Of a stretch of DNA of 21,135 nt, positions 8,825-16,146 are shown in pieces. The first letter of the stretch is position 1, and every line of letters starts with the position of its first letter. A program made the translations under genes and the position numbers. The stretch spans positions 1 through 21,135 of the forward strand of contig JALOAD010000056.1 in the NCBI GenBank assembly GCA_023228995.1, in the 5' to 3' direction. The DNA comes from JALOAD01 sp023228995 [NCBI: Candidatus Muiribacterium halophilum]. Lineage in GTDB: Bacteria; Muiribacteriota; Muiribacteriia; Muiribacteriales. Under the pieces are notes generated by a model. The model did not search any database. It saw only the letters and a list, made by a program, of their open reading frames with translations, and was not told the origin of the DNA.

Positions 8825-8853
8825 CTTTTTTTTATTTAAACTTTTTTTTATTT
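8822..8853. repeat. Perfect 16-bp tandem duplication at a gene end
   Basis: The unit AAACTTTTTTTTATTT occurs twice back to back (8822-8837 and 8838-8853). The second copy contains the stop codon of the ligase gene (8848-8850), so the gene end was rebuilt or lengthened by a slippage-type duplication. Confidence 0.85.
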
Positions 8854-10161
8854 ATTTCCCAATGAAAAATCTTTTAAAATTTTAAGAAAAATTGATAATT
8901 TAATTTTTGTATCTTTTGAAAAACTATTCAAATTACTAAGAAATTTATAATTATCAAAAAGTTCAAACAAATTAACATTATCAATAATATATTTTTCAAA
9001 ACTCTCTGAATAATTCAAATCGCCTCTATAATCAAAATCCCTCGAAGACCTCATGCTCAAAGAATAAAATCCTTTAGTTTTAGCAAATTCTTTCAACACA
9101 TATTTTTCAATAAAATTGTTTTCACATAAATACTCAGATATACCATTACATAAATCAAAAAATCTTTGCGATACAAAAGGATTAACCCTTTCAATATATT
9201 CAATATCATATACATTATTACTCATAAGAGCATTTTGATTAGGTATCAAAAAAGAATTTACAATAAAATCAATTTTATTTTTTTTATTTTCAAAATCAAA
9301 CCATTGAATAGAATTACAAAAAATCTCTGAAACTTTCTCGAAAGGTAAATAAGATTTCAAATCTGCAAACAAAGAATAACAAACATTTTTGCTGAACCAT
9401 TCAGGATTTAATTTAATATTATTAAAATTAACAAAATTGTAATCACCAAGAAGTTCATCAGCCCCAGTTCCTGTATAGATAAGTTGTGTATTATTTTTAA
9501 AAGCATTTAAAACATGCATTCTATCATCAATATAACCAGCATTTATAAATGGAAAAACAAATACAGTGTTTTTAAAAACTTCAAAAAAAGCATTCTTATC
9601 ATTTTTCAAAAATATAACATTATCATGTAAATTAAGAATTTCATAACATTCATTCTTTGTAATATCATCATATAAAGTAGTTCCAAAAAGAATATTTTTT
9701 TTAATATAATGTTTTATTAAAGATGAATCAAGACCACCACTAAAAAGAAGATATTTACTATAATCATTATAAGTATTTTCAAGAAGTATATTATCTAATT
9801 CAACAAAAAACTCTTCTTTTGAAATTTTTTCATTTTGTTTTTGAATTTTTTTAAAAATTGGTTTTTTTGAATAATCATAAATTCTTGTATATGGATGAAT
9901 TGGAATAATATTTTCAAAAATAGAATATGGATAAAAATTACAATTAAAAAGCAATAATTGCAGAACACCATCAAAGCTAGGTTTTGATAAAATATTCTCT
10001 CTTATTTTGTTAATATTATCTGAAATATAATAAAAACCATTTTTAAAAGCAAAATACAATGGATAAGGGTAATAATAAAATTCAATAGATTTTTCAGATA
10101 TAATCAAAAATCCGGGAATATCACTTGATTTTATCCCCGGATTATTAGTTATTAAAAACAT
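8848..10161 (-). CDS. Asparagine-synthetase-like ligase lacking a glutaminase domain
   Basis: A 437-residue protein. Residues about 130-380 resemble the synthetase half of AsnB-type enzymes: an ATP-pyrophosphatase loop SGGLDSS (141-147) and the downstream motif GTGADELLGDY (231-241). These enzymes activate a carboxylate as the acyl-AMP. The first 130 residues keep a faint likeness to the end of the glutamine amidotransferase domain (IFENIIPIHPYTRIYDY, 81-97). They lack the N-terminal catalytic Cys2, so glutamine cleavage is not expected here. It may use free ammonia, another amine or a separate partner; the substrate is unknown. The start has GAGGAA upstream, 13 nt after the AIM24 gene, so it is the last gene of that operon. 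The protein is rich in Phe, Asn and Tyr. Confidence 0.8.
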   Translation of the reverse strand: MFLITNNPGIKSSDIPGFLIISEKSIEFYYYPYPLYFAFKNGFYYISDNINKIRENILSKPSFDGVLQLLLFNCNFYPYSIFENIIPIHPYTRIYDYSKKPIFKKIQKQNEKISKEEFFVELDNILLENTYNDYSKYLLFSGGLDSSLIKHYIKKNILFGTTLYDDITKNECYEILNLHDNVIFLKNDKNAFFEVFKNTVFVFPFINAGYIDDRMHVLNAFKNNTQLIYTGTGADELLGDYNFVNFNNIKLNPEWFSKNVCYSLFADLKSYLPFEKVSEIFCNSIQWFDFENKKNKIDFIVNSFLIPNQNALMSNNVYDIEYIERVNPFVSQRFFDLCNGISEYLCENNFIEKYVLKEFAKTKGFYSLSMRSSRDFDYRGDLNYSESFEKYIIDNVNLFELFDNYKFLSNLNSFSKDTKIKLSIFLKILKDFSLGNK

Positions 10162-10174
10162 TTATTCCTCAAAA

Positions 10175-10930
10175 TTAATCATTACTTCCGCCAAATATAG
10201 AACCAACAACAGAATCTACAATACCATTAGACTGTCCACCAGATTTATTTGCCATAAGACCAAGTTCTCTTCTAAGTTTTGACAAAGTCATGCTCTGAAG
10301 TATAACTTTTCCAGGGCCAGTTAAAGTAGTAAGAAATAAACCTTCTCCACCAAATATAGCTGTTGAAACTTTACCAACAAATTCAATATTATAATCAACA
10401 GTTTCTTCAAAACCTACAACACTTCCTGTATCAACCTGTATTTTTTCAGAAGGACCAAGGTTTTTTACATAAAAATCTCCACCTGCATGAATAAAAACCC
10501 TACCTTCACCAGAAAATTTTTGTAATATAAAACCTTCTCCACCAAAAAGACCAGCACCAATTTTTTTTTGGAAAGCAATAGATAAATCAACATTTAATTC
10601 AGCACAAATAAAAGCATCTTTTTGAGCTAAAAACGCCATATTAGTAATATCTATAGCTTCAATTCTACCTGGATAATCTCCTGAAAAAGCAACAGTTCCA
10701 ACATTACCGTTTTTAACAGTAAAATGTGTAGTCATAAGAGATTCACCTGTAACTTTTCTTTTTAATGCACCAAGTAATTTATCACCAATCCCGCTACCAG
10801 TCATTTTAGACTGCATATTTATATTGTCTGTCTTAAAAAACATCTTTCCAGCTTCTGCGTAAATTTCTTCACCATTATTAAGAATAATTTCTACAAATTG
10901 AAGATTATCTCCGTGTATTTTATATTCCAT
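10175..10930 (-). CDS. AIM24 / TIGR00266 family protein
   Basis: A 251-residue, Gly- and beta-rich protein of the family that includes bacterial TIGR00266 proteins and yeast mitochondrial AIM24 (PF01987). Seen: the start MEYKIHGDNLQFVEIIL, internal repeats GAGLFGGEGFILQKFSGEG (142-160) and a second FGGEGLFLTTLTGPG block (about 193-207), and no signal peptide or membrane helix. The family fold is a beta-sandwich assembly; its biochemical role in bacteria is not settled. A good site (AGGAGA) precedes the ATG. It lies between the zinc-ribbon gene (59-nt gap) and the ligase gene (13-nt gap), so the three are probably one transcript. Confidence 0.9.
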   Translation of the reverse strand: MEYKIHGDNLQFVEIILNNGEEIYAEAGKMFFKTDNINMQSKMTGSGIGDKLLGALKRKVTGESLMTTHFTVKNGNVGTVAFSGDYPGRIEAIDITNMAFLAQKDAFICAELNVDLSIAFQKKIGAGLFGGEGFILQKFSGEGRVFIHAGGDFYVKNLGPSEKIQVDTGSVVGFEETVDYNIEFVGKVSTAIFGGEGLFLTTLTGPGKVILQSMTLSKLRRELGLMANKSGGQSNGIVDSVVGSIFGGSND

Positions 10931-10989
10931 ACTTTTCTCCTAAAAATTAATTATTTTTTATCTTTTTTTAAACAGATTTTAAATAATTA

Positions 10990-11511
10990 TTAAAAAGCAC
11001 CCCAATCCTGCTTACCTTTAATATAAGCACTTGGACAAATTGCTTTAAAAACTTTTGCAAATTTTTGTGCTTTTTTAAGTTTTTCACCAGATATCTCAGA
11101 CATTTTTTTCATATCTTTGCCAAAAATATCACCAAAAAATTCATCAGCTGCTTTTTCCCTATCAGCCTCAGTTACAAACTGATCTCTAATTGATTTAAGT
11201 TCGCCAGCATCAAGCCATACGCCACCACAAGAAGCACATTCATCAATAACAACTTCTCTTTTTGGACTAAAAAAATGTTGCATCATAGTTATTCCATGAC
11301 ATTTTGGACATTTTCTTTTTTGATTTAGGTCTACTTTTACTTTAGGTTTTATAAGTAAAATATCGTCTGATATATTTTCATGTTTTTCATCAAGTTTTTT
11401 AATTTCTCTATTATCAAACCATATACCACCACATCCATCTTTACAAACATCAATTAAAATTCCATTAGCTTCCATTTCAGTTAGCTTATTTTTACAAGCA
11501 GGACAAATCAT
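10990..11511 (-). CDS. Double zf-TFIIB zinc-ribbon protein
   Basis: A 173-residue protein with two TFIIB-type zinc ribbons. The first uses Cys3, Cys6, Cys23 and Cys27; the second uses Cys68, Cys71, Cys92 and Cys95. Each is followed by the family signature GG-I/V-W-F/L-D. The first ribbon has one extra residue in its second knuckle (CKDGC against CASC). A Lys-rich helical tail (about 115-160) follows. Such proteins are common and mostly uncharacterised; nucleic-acid or protein binding is plausible but not shown. The ATG has GGAGG upstream. First gene of the three-gene unit B. Confidence 0.88.
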   Translation of the reverse strand: MICPACKNKLTEMEANGILIDVCKDGCGGIWFDNREIKKLDEKHENISDDILLIKPKVKVDLNQKRKCPKCHGITMMQHFFSPKREVVIDECASCGGVWLDAGELKSIRDQFVTEADREKAADEFFGDIFGKDMKKMSEISGEKLKKAQKFAKVFKAICPSAYIKGKQDWGAF

Positions 11512-11553
11512 AAATCCTCCATTTATTTAAGTAGATTATTAAAATTAGACTTT

Positions 11554-11582
11554 ATTATATCATATATCAAACTAAATTTAAA
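11554..11582 (-). promoter_or_regulatory. Sigma-70-like promoter of the zf-TFIIB / AIM24 / ligase operon
   Basis: On the minus strand a perfect TATAAT (11554-11559) is preceded, at a 17-nt spacing, by TTTAAA (11577-11582), a four-of-six match to the -35 box. It ends 42 nt before the first ATG of the unit. In DNA this AT-rich the -10 box alone is weak evidence; position and spacing support it. Confidence 0.55.
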
Positions 11583-11642
11583 GAAAATGAGTTTGTATAG
11601 TTAAAGGGTTGAGGGTTGAGAGTTAAAACTCTATTAACTGAT

Positions 11643-11675
11643 AAAAAAAAGCGTACATTTCTGTACGCTTTTTTT
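11643..11675. terminator. Strong, symmetric terminator after flgE
   Basis: Stem of 13 bp (11644-11656 with 11663-11675), made of seven A/T pairs plus GCGTAC/GTACGC, with a 6-nt loop. Because the arms are A7 and T7, it can act in both directions. It lies 25 nt past the flgE stop and closes the flagellar unit on the minus strand. Confidence 0.9.
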
Positions 11676-11699
11676 ATCAAATTAAATATTTATTTCAAA

Positions 11700-13823
11700 T
11701 TATCTTTTTAAATTAATTAATTCCTGAAGAATCTGATCAGCAGTCGTAATACTCTTTGAGTTAGCCTGAAATCCTCTCTGTGCAATAATCATATCAGTAA
11801 ATTCCTGCGAAAGATCCACATTTGACATTTCTAATTTACCAGAATTGATTATACCAGCACCACCAGAACCAGCTTTTCTTATTACAGCTTCTCCAGAGTT
11901 TCCTGAACTTGTCCACATAGAACCAGTTAATTTTTCAAGACCTTGAGGATTCTGAAATGTTGCAACTGCAAGCTGACCAATTGTCTGAGCTCTATCATTT
12001 GTGTAAGAACCAACTATCTGTCCATCCATCTGAATTGTATATCCTTGAAGAATACCCATTTCATAACCATTCTGAGAACGAGCCGCAGTAGTGAATTCTT
12101 CAGAATCATACTGAGTAATTCCAGCAACATCATAATCAATATTTAACTGCATTGTTCCTGGTGCTGAAAATGATATTGTCTGAATTGTTTTTGGATATGA
12201 TACATTATTAGCCTGTCTTGTTCCTTCTGTATCTATTCTACCTAATTCATTGAATTTAAGAAATCCTTCACCTGTAAATCCATTTTCTGCATCCCAAAAA
12301 ATATTTTTCATAATAGCTTTTTTTTCAGCAGCTGTTGCTTCATTACCTAAAACTGAATCAGGGAATTTTTTAATATAATCTCTTACAATTGGATCATCCA
12401 TACTTAAAGAAGTTGAATATCTCCATTTGTTTTCATCAAGTTTTTCAAAAGATGTTATAAGTTCATGCGGTGTTCCTTGAGAATCAAAAACATTTAATGA
12501 GGTAGTATGACTTGTTCCTGGAATAAAATCAAAATTCATTGTCTTATTTGTTCCATTAACTCTAAATTGAACACTATTTGATCCTAATTCAATATCTCTT
12601 TTTTGACCTGATGATTGTTCTGTAAAACTAAGCTGTCTTGTATCAGGTGAAATTGAAAGATCAAGAGTCATTCCATTCCATAAAATAGATGTAGGATTAC
12701 CTGTAACACCAAGAGGATCAGCATTAAAACCTGCTATTTTACCAGTTACACTGATTATTGACATTGTACCATAATCTTCTTGATCATTTACTGTTCCATT
12801 AGCATCCATATCCAGAAGATTTCCTTCAGCATCATACATTTTAAATCTATAAACATCTACATTTGTTGTTGAGGAAGCATCTTTTTCAAAATTAATATAA
12901 ACTTCTTGATCAACATTGTTAATATCTTTAAATGTCCAGTAATTTACAACCGGTGGAGTTGAATTTGCAAGTGTAATTGTAAAATTATCAGTAATTCCAA
13001 TAGTTCCGTTTGCAGAAACTGAATAAATATCAAAATTTCCATTTACCTGAACATTTTTAATTCTTCCATCATCATAAAGTGTTACAAGCCCTTGTGTTTG
13101 AACTCCAGCAGCTGTTGGATCAAGATCTACTAAATTTCCATCATCATCTGTCATTGAAAATTCCCAGAGTGTATCATTTCTCTTCTGCATTTTAAGTTTT
13201 AAATCTTCTTCATTTGGAGCAATACCATAAGTCAAAGTATTTTCTTCTGGAAAAGCTCGACTTTCAACATCAGATTTCAAATTTGATTTAAAAACCATTT
13301 CAGTAGTAGATCTTGCTGAAAGTTTTTCAAGGTCTAAAAAATTAATACTTTCTAGAACACCGCCTGAATTTAAATCAAAATTCCCAGATTCTTCATTATA
13401 TTTTGCTGCCCATCCAAGAACTCTGCTACCAGTACTGCCATGAACAAGATCTCCACTTTCATCAATTATAAAATTTCCAGCTCTTGTATAAATATTTTTT
13501 TCACCACTATCAACAACAAAAAATCCATTTCCTTCAATAGCACAATCTGAGGCATTACCAGTTGATTCAGGTGCTCCCTGAGTCATTATTCTGTCAATTG
13601 CAGCAGTCTGAACACCAAGACCGATTTGTTTAGGATTCACACCACCTCTTGCATCAGTTGGAGCTGATGGATAACCTATTGTCTGATTGAAAATATTTGA
13701 AAAAACAGTTCGTGATTTTTTAAAGCCATAAGTGTTAACATTAGCGATATTATCAGAAATTACATCAAGTTTAACTTGATGGGCTGATAATCCACTCACT
13801 CCTGAAAAAAGTGATCTTAACAT
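11700..13823 (-). CDS. flgE: Flagellar hook protein FlgE
   Basis: Forms the curved hook outside the cell; exported by the flagellar type III apparatus. The N-terminal rod-type segment MLRSLFSGVSGLSAHQ with DNIANVNTYGFK (24-35), the GNGFFVVD region (98-105) and the C-terminal block ending in ADQILQELINLKR (DMIIAQRGFQANS just before it) are diagnostic. At 707 residues it is much longer than the enteric protein (about 400) and close to the large hook proteins of some Epsilonproteobacteria. The extra length is in the exposed middle, which holds two similar beta modules (218-262 and 326-368) and an EF-hand-like loop (338-349). A FlgE_D2-like stretch (LNVFDSQGTPHEL) follows. Strong site (GGGAGGAATT) before the ATG. 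Confidence 0.97.
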   Translation of the reverse strand: MLRSLFSGVSGLSAHQVKLDVISDNIANVNTYGFKKSRTVFSNIFNQTIGYPSAPTDARGGVNPKQIGLGVQTAAIDRIMTQGAPESTGNASDCAIEGNGFFVVDSGEKNIYTRAGNFIIDESGDLVHGSTGSRVLGWAAKYNEESGNFDLNSGGVLESINFLDLEKLSARSTTEMVFKSNLKSDVESRAFPEENTLTYGIAPNEEDLKLKMQKRNDTLWEFSMTDDDGNLVDLDPTAAGVQTQGLVTLYDDGRIKNVQVNGNFDIYSVSANGTIGITDNFTITLANSTPPVVNYWTFKDINNVDQEVYINFEKDASSTTNVDVYRFKMYDAEGNLLDMDANGTVNDQEDYGTMSIISVTGKIAGFNADPLGVTGNPTSILWNGMTLDLSISPDTRQLSFTEQSSGQKRDIELGSNSVQFRVNGTNKTMNFDFIPGTSHTTSLNVFDSQGTPHELITSFEKLDENKWRYSTSLSMDDPIVRDYIKKFPDSVLGNEATAAEKKAIMKNIFWDAENGFTGEGFLKFNELGRIDTEGTRQANNVSYPKTIQTISFSAPGTMQLNIDYDVAGITQYDSEEFTTAARSQNGYEMGILQGYTIQMDGQIVGSYTNDRAQTIGQLAVATFQNPQGLEKLTGSMWTSSGNSGEAVIRKAGSGGAGIINSGKLEMSNVDLSQEFTDMIIAQRGFQANSKSITTADQILQELINLKR

Positions 13824-13850
13824 AATTTAATTCCTCCCAAGAATTATTTT

Positions 13851-13910
13851 CCTGGGGGGCGGGATACATCATTCATTCAGTATCCCAGGGCATCCCTTGC
13901 GGGTCCTGCC
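13851..13910. repeat. GC-rich foldable leader between the TIGR02530 gene and flgE
   Basis: A GC-rich island in an AT-rich genome. Hairpin one: GGGATAC / GTATCCC (13861-13867 with 13880-13886) with a 12-nt loop, optionally extended by CCT/AGG across a bulge. Hairpin two: GGCA/TGCC (13889-13892 with 13907-13910) enclosing CCC/GGG (13894-13896 with 13901-13903). On the mRNA strand hairpin two has a GCAA loop of the GNRA type. There is no T tract, so it is not a simple terminator. It ends about 10-20 nt before the flgE ribosome-binding site and could steady or regulate the flgE message, or be a dispersed palindromic repeat. Confidence 0.6.
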
Positions 13911-13919
13911 AACATCCCC

Positions 13920-14291
13920 CTAAAAACTTAAAATAGCACTGTCAATATTAGTAAATACATTCCCTCTCATGCTGTTTTGATCAACAGCTGTTATAACTGT
14001 TCTGTTTTTGACACTTACAATAAAAGCAGCTTTGTCGGTCATGACAAGACATTCTTTAGCATTTTTTTCTTCTGCTTTATTAAGTGCTGATTCTAGTTTG
14101 TTTTTTGTAGCCTCATCAAGTTCAATCCCTCTCTCTTGCATTCTAATTTTTGCATGTCCTGAAACTTTCAATTCTTTATTATCAAGTTTCTCATTCAAGA
14201 TATCTGCAAAATTTGTTTTATTATTCTTGAGTTTCTGAATATTATTCTGGTTTAACTTTGATGAAGTTATACCCAGGTCATTAATTCTCAT
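13920..14291 (-). CDS. Flagellar operon protein, TIGR02530 family
   Basis: A 123-residue protein of the small flagellar family TIGR02530, typically encoded between flgD and flgE, exactly as here. Matching segments are VSGHAKIRMQERGIELDE, the KAAFIVSVKNRTVITAVDQ stretch and NVFTNIDSAIL at the C-terminus. Its role is not established; position suggests hook assembly. I place the start at the ATG ending at 14291, with AGGAGAGGG four nucleotides upstream, not at the TTG one codon earlier. It lies 60 nt after flgD. Confidence 0.88.
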   Translation of the reverse strand: MRINDLGITSSKLNQNNIQKLKNNKTNFADILNEKLDNKELKVSGHAKIRMQERGIELDEATKNKLESALNKAEEKNAKECLVMTDKAAFIVSVKNRTVITAVDQNSMRGNVFTNIDSAILSF

Positions 14292-14295
14292 CAAG

Positions 14296-14304
14296 CCCTC
14301 TCCT
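14296..14304 (-). promoter_or_regulatory. Ribosome-binding site deciding the TIGR02530 start
   Basis: AGGAGAGGG on the minus strand ends four nucleotides before the ATG at 14291. It makes the ATG more likely than the adjacent TTG at 14292-14294. Confidence 0.7.
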
Positions 14305-14308
14305 GTTG

Positions 14309-14345
14309 TTATTATCGGTTGTTTTTACCCATTATTATTATCGGT
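14309..14345. repeat. Two 11-bp direct repeats between flgD and the TIGR02530 gene
   Basis: TTATTATCGGT occurs at 14309-14319 and 14335-14345. On the minus strand each reads ACCGATAATAA, which resembles a sigma-28 -10 element, but neither copy has a TAAA box at the right distance. Probably a small duplication or a protein-binding site. Confidence 0.5.
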
Positions 14346-14351
14346 ATTTGC

Positions 14352-14810
14352 CTACAAATCCTGAGAATTTGCTCTTATTTCTCTAATCTGTTCAAGATTT
14401 ACCTCAATACCATTTACTTCAAACCACAAAGTATTGTCAGCAACTGTTGCTTTTTCGATTTTCCCATTAATAAAACCTTGATTTGTTTCAGCTATAACAT
14501 CTTTTCCCATAAACTGAGCAGCCTGTGCCCATAAAGACTGACTTGAAAGTTCAACTACTGATTCAAATTGTTTGTTTAGATTTTCCATTTGTTCCAAAGA
14601 TGAAAAACTTGCAAGTTGAGACATCATCTCTTTGTTTTCAAGTGGTTCTAATGGATTCTGATTTTTCATTTCTGTAATAAGAAGCATCATAAAAGCATTT
14701 TTATCAAGTTCTTTATTGACATTTCTTGATGTATTCAGAGTTTTTTCTCCATTTAACATTTGATCAGTCAAAAAATTACTATCTGCTGTATAAGCTGGTC
14801 CGTTAAGCAT
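14352..14810 (-). CDS. flgD: Flagellar hook assembly (cap) protein FlgD, short form
   Basis: Forms the temporary cap under which FlgE subunits assemble. The N-terminal FlgD domain is clear: KNAFMMLLITEMKNQNPLEP (37-56) and QLASFSSLEQMENLNKQ (65-81). At 152 residues it lacks the Ig-like and Tudor-like C-terminal part of the enteric protein (about 230). It ends in a short beta stretch (about 102-145, GKDVIAE...LWFEVNGIEVNLEQI), as in many Gram-positive FlgD proteins. Start has GAGAGGTG upstream, 14 nt after fliK. Confidence 0.93.
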   Translation of the reverse strand: MLNGPAYTADSNFLTDQMLNGEKTLNTSRNVNKELDKNAFMMLLITEMKNQNPLEPLENKEMMSQLASFSSLEQMENLNKQFESVVELSSQSLWAQAAQFMGKDVIAETNQGFINGKIEKATVADNTLWFEVNGIEVNLEQIREIRANSQDL

Positions 14811-14824
14811 AATTTCACCTCTCT

Positions 14825-16075
14825 CTACAGGTTAAGATTGACATTAGATGTATCAACTTCAAAAGCTCTCATAAAATCATTGAAATTGACAACTCTTGCC
14901 ATTTTTTCTCTTTTTTTTCTATTTTCTTCTTGTTCTTTGTTTGAATCTTTTTCTTGATTATTTTTTCCATCAGGATCAACAACTACTTCAACATTATTAA
15001 CTGTAATACCCTGTTTTTGAATTTCATTTCTCAGTTCACTAACATTATTATTTAACATTGTTCTAGCAGATGAAGTTTCTGTTAAAAGTTTTACATTAAC
15101 TAGACCGTTTTCTCTTGATATAACAACTTTAACTTTTCCAAGATTTTCAGGATTCATATTAAATGTCATTTCTTTTTTAAAACCTTCAACATTGAAATTA
15201 ACATCTTTCAAAACTGTTTTAACAACTGTTTCTGTTGAATATACCGGCAGTTTTTCAGCAGGTTCAGACTTAACATCATTACTTTGTTCTACTCTCTCAA
15301 AAATATTGTTATTATTATCTGTAAGATTATCAATAACAAATTCTTTTATTTCCTGTTTAACATCTGTAGAATCTGTTTTTGAAATCTCCATTTTAATTTC
15401 TAATCTTACTTTTTCACCCTCTTTTGTTATAAACTCTTTTGTTATTTCTTTTGTTTCAGTATTACCCTCTTTATTTTTGTCATCTTTTTTGTTGTTATTA
15501 CCAGTTAAACTGTCTATTTTGACATTTTTTTTAGTATTTACAATATTAACTGTTTCTTCCGTATTACCCTCTTTGTTTTGTTTTGTTTTTATTGTAGTTT
15601 CTTTAATTTCCACAGTATTTTCTTTAACTTTTGAAATAACTTGTTTAACATCGATATTTACATTGGAAAATAAACCTCCATCTATCAAAGAAGTTAAAAG
15701 AGAATTTATCTCTTCAATATCTTTTTCTGTAAAAATCTCAGTAAATTCACCCTCTTTTTTACCTACAAGCTGTTTGAGTTTTTTTACAAGTTTTTCATCA
15801 AGATCAGCCTCACCAAGAATTTCAAGAACTTTTCTGCCAATCTTTGTTCCAAGAATATCTGTGATCTTCTCTTTTGTATCTTCACTTATTTCTTTGTTTT
15901 CTTTGAGAGCTAATTTCAATTTTTTAATTAAATCAGATATTTTAGAATTTTTGTCTTTATCTGATTTAACATTGTCAAGAAGATCTCCAAGAACAAATAC
16001 TTTCTTTTCTGATTTGCCTTTTTGCACATTAGCATTTTCAGAAGACACTTGACTTGCTGTGTTAAGAGAATTCAT
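14825..16075 (-). CDS. fliK: Flagellar hook-length control protein FliK
   Basis: Secreted ruler protein that measures hook length and switches export from hook to filament subunits. The C-terminal Flg_hook domain is seen at residues 299-366 of this form, with FNMNPENLGKVKVVIS, NVKLLTETSSARTML and LRNEIQKQGI. The N-terminal 290 residues are Lys/Asn/Glu/Thr-rich and of low complexity, typical of FliK. They include a repeated KEGNTE motif. The open frame extends to a GTG at 16093, but that GTG is part of the AAAGGAGGTG site and cannot be the start. I give the ATG at 16075 (416 residues); the GTG at 16078 or a rare ATT nearer the site are alternatives. A sigma-28-like promoter lies just upstream. 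Adjacent to flgD (14-nt gap). Confidence 0.92.
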   Translation of the reverse strand: MNSLNTASQVSSENANVQKGKSEKKVFVLGDLLDNVKSDKDKNSKISDLIKKLKLALKENKEISEDTKEKITDILGTKIGRKVLEILGEADLDEKLVKKLKQLVGKKEGEFTEIFTEKDIEEINSLLTSLIDGGLFSNVNIDVKQVISKVKENTVEIKETTIKTKQNKEGNTEETVNIVNTKKNVKIDSLTGNNNKKDDKNKEGNTETKEITKEFITKEGEKVRLEIKMEISKTDSTDVKQEIKEFVIDNLTDNNNNIFERVEQSNDVKSEPAEKLPVYSTETVVKTVLKDVNFNVEGFKKEMTFNMNPENLGKVKVVISRENGLVNVKLLTETSSARTMLNNNVSELRNEIQKQGITVNNVEVVVDPDGKNNQEKDSNKEQEENRKKREKMARVVNFNDFMRAFEVDTSNVNLNL

Positions 16076-16090
16076 CACAAAAATAGTATT

Positions 16091-16100
16091 CACCTCCTTT
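16091..16100 (-). promoter_or_regulatory. Perfect Shine-Dalgarno site of fliK, oddly placed
   Basis: AAAGGAGGTG matches the 16S tail very well. The only in-frame start near the normal distance is ATT (16084, about 8 nt after GGAGG). GTG (16078) is 14 nt and ATG (16075) is 17 nt away. The longest frame's own GTG lies inside the site. Confidence 0.65.
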
Positions 16101-16120
16101 TATAGTTTTCTGGAATATAA

Positions 16121-16146
16121 ATCGGCGAATTTAAAGCATTACTTTA
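16121..16146 (-). promoter_or_regulatory. Sigma-28-like flagellar promoter in front of fliK
   Basis: On the minus strand TAAAGT (16141-16146), a 14-nt gap and GCCGAT (16121-16126, continuing TT) match the FliA/SigD consensus TAAA-N15/16-GCCGATA. The stop codon of the glycerate kinase gene (16144-16146) is part of the -35 box. It is about 45 nt upstream of the fliK start region and has the same layout as the promoter at 18167-18192. Confidence 0.75.

Larger units (their letters stand above)
8472..8847. other. Intergenic region between units A and B
   Basis: No gene is seen in these 376 nt. Its left part holds the promoter of the GH57 operon. The middle and right parts are unusually C-rich on the plus strand. 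They contain the palindrome CAGCT-aa-AGCTG (8652-8663), a hairpin (8688-8713) and repeated CCCCTYAAA words at both edges (about 8594-8606 and 8798-8824). A perfect 16-bp duplication follows at the end of unit B. It looks like an accumulated intergenic repeat element rather than coding DNA. Confidence 0.55.

Noticed and set aside
8590-8830. CRISPR-like array
   Set aside because: The repeated words are short and adjacent, with no unique spacers of regular length and no cas genes in the window.
14309-14345. Two ACCGATAA boxes (minus strand) as extra sigma-28 promoters
   Set aside because: Neither has TAAA at 14-16 nt upstream, so they are listed only as direct repeats.
15192-16052. Long plus-strand open frame (286 codons) opposite fliK
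   Set aside because: It is antisense to a clear FliK. Its product is a Ser/Phe/Leu-rich mirror of Lys/Glu-rich codons, and no convincing ribosome-binding site was seen.
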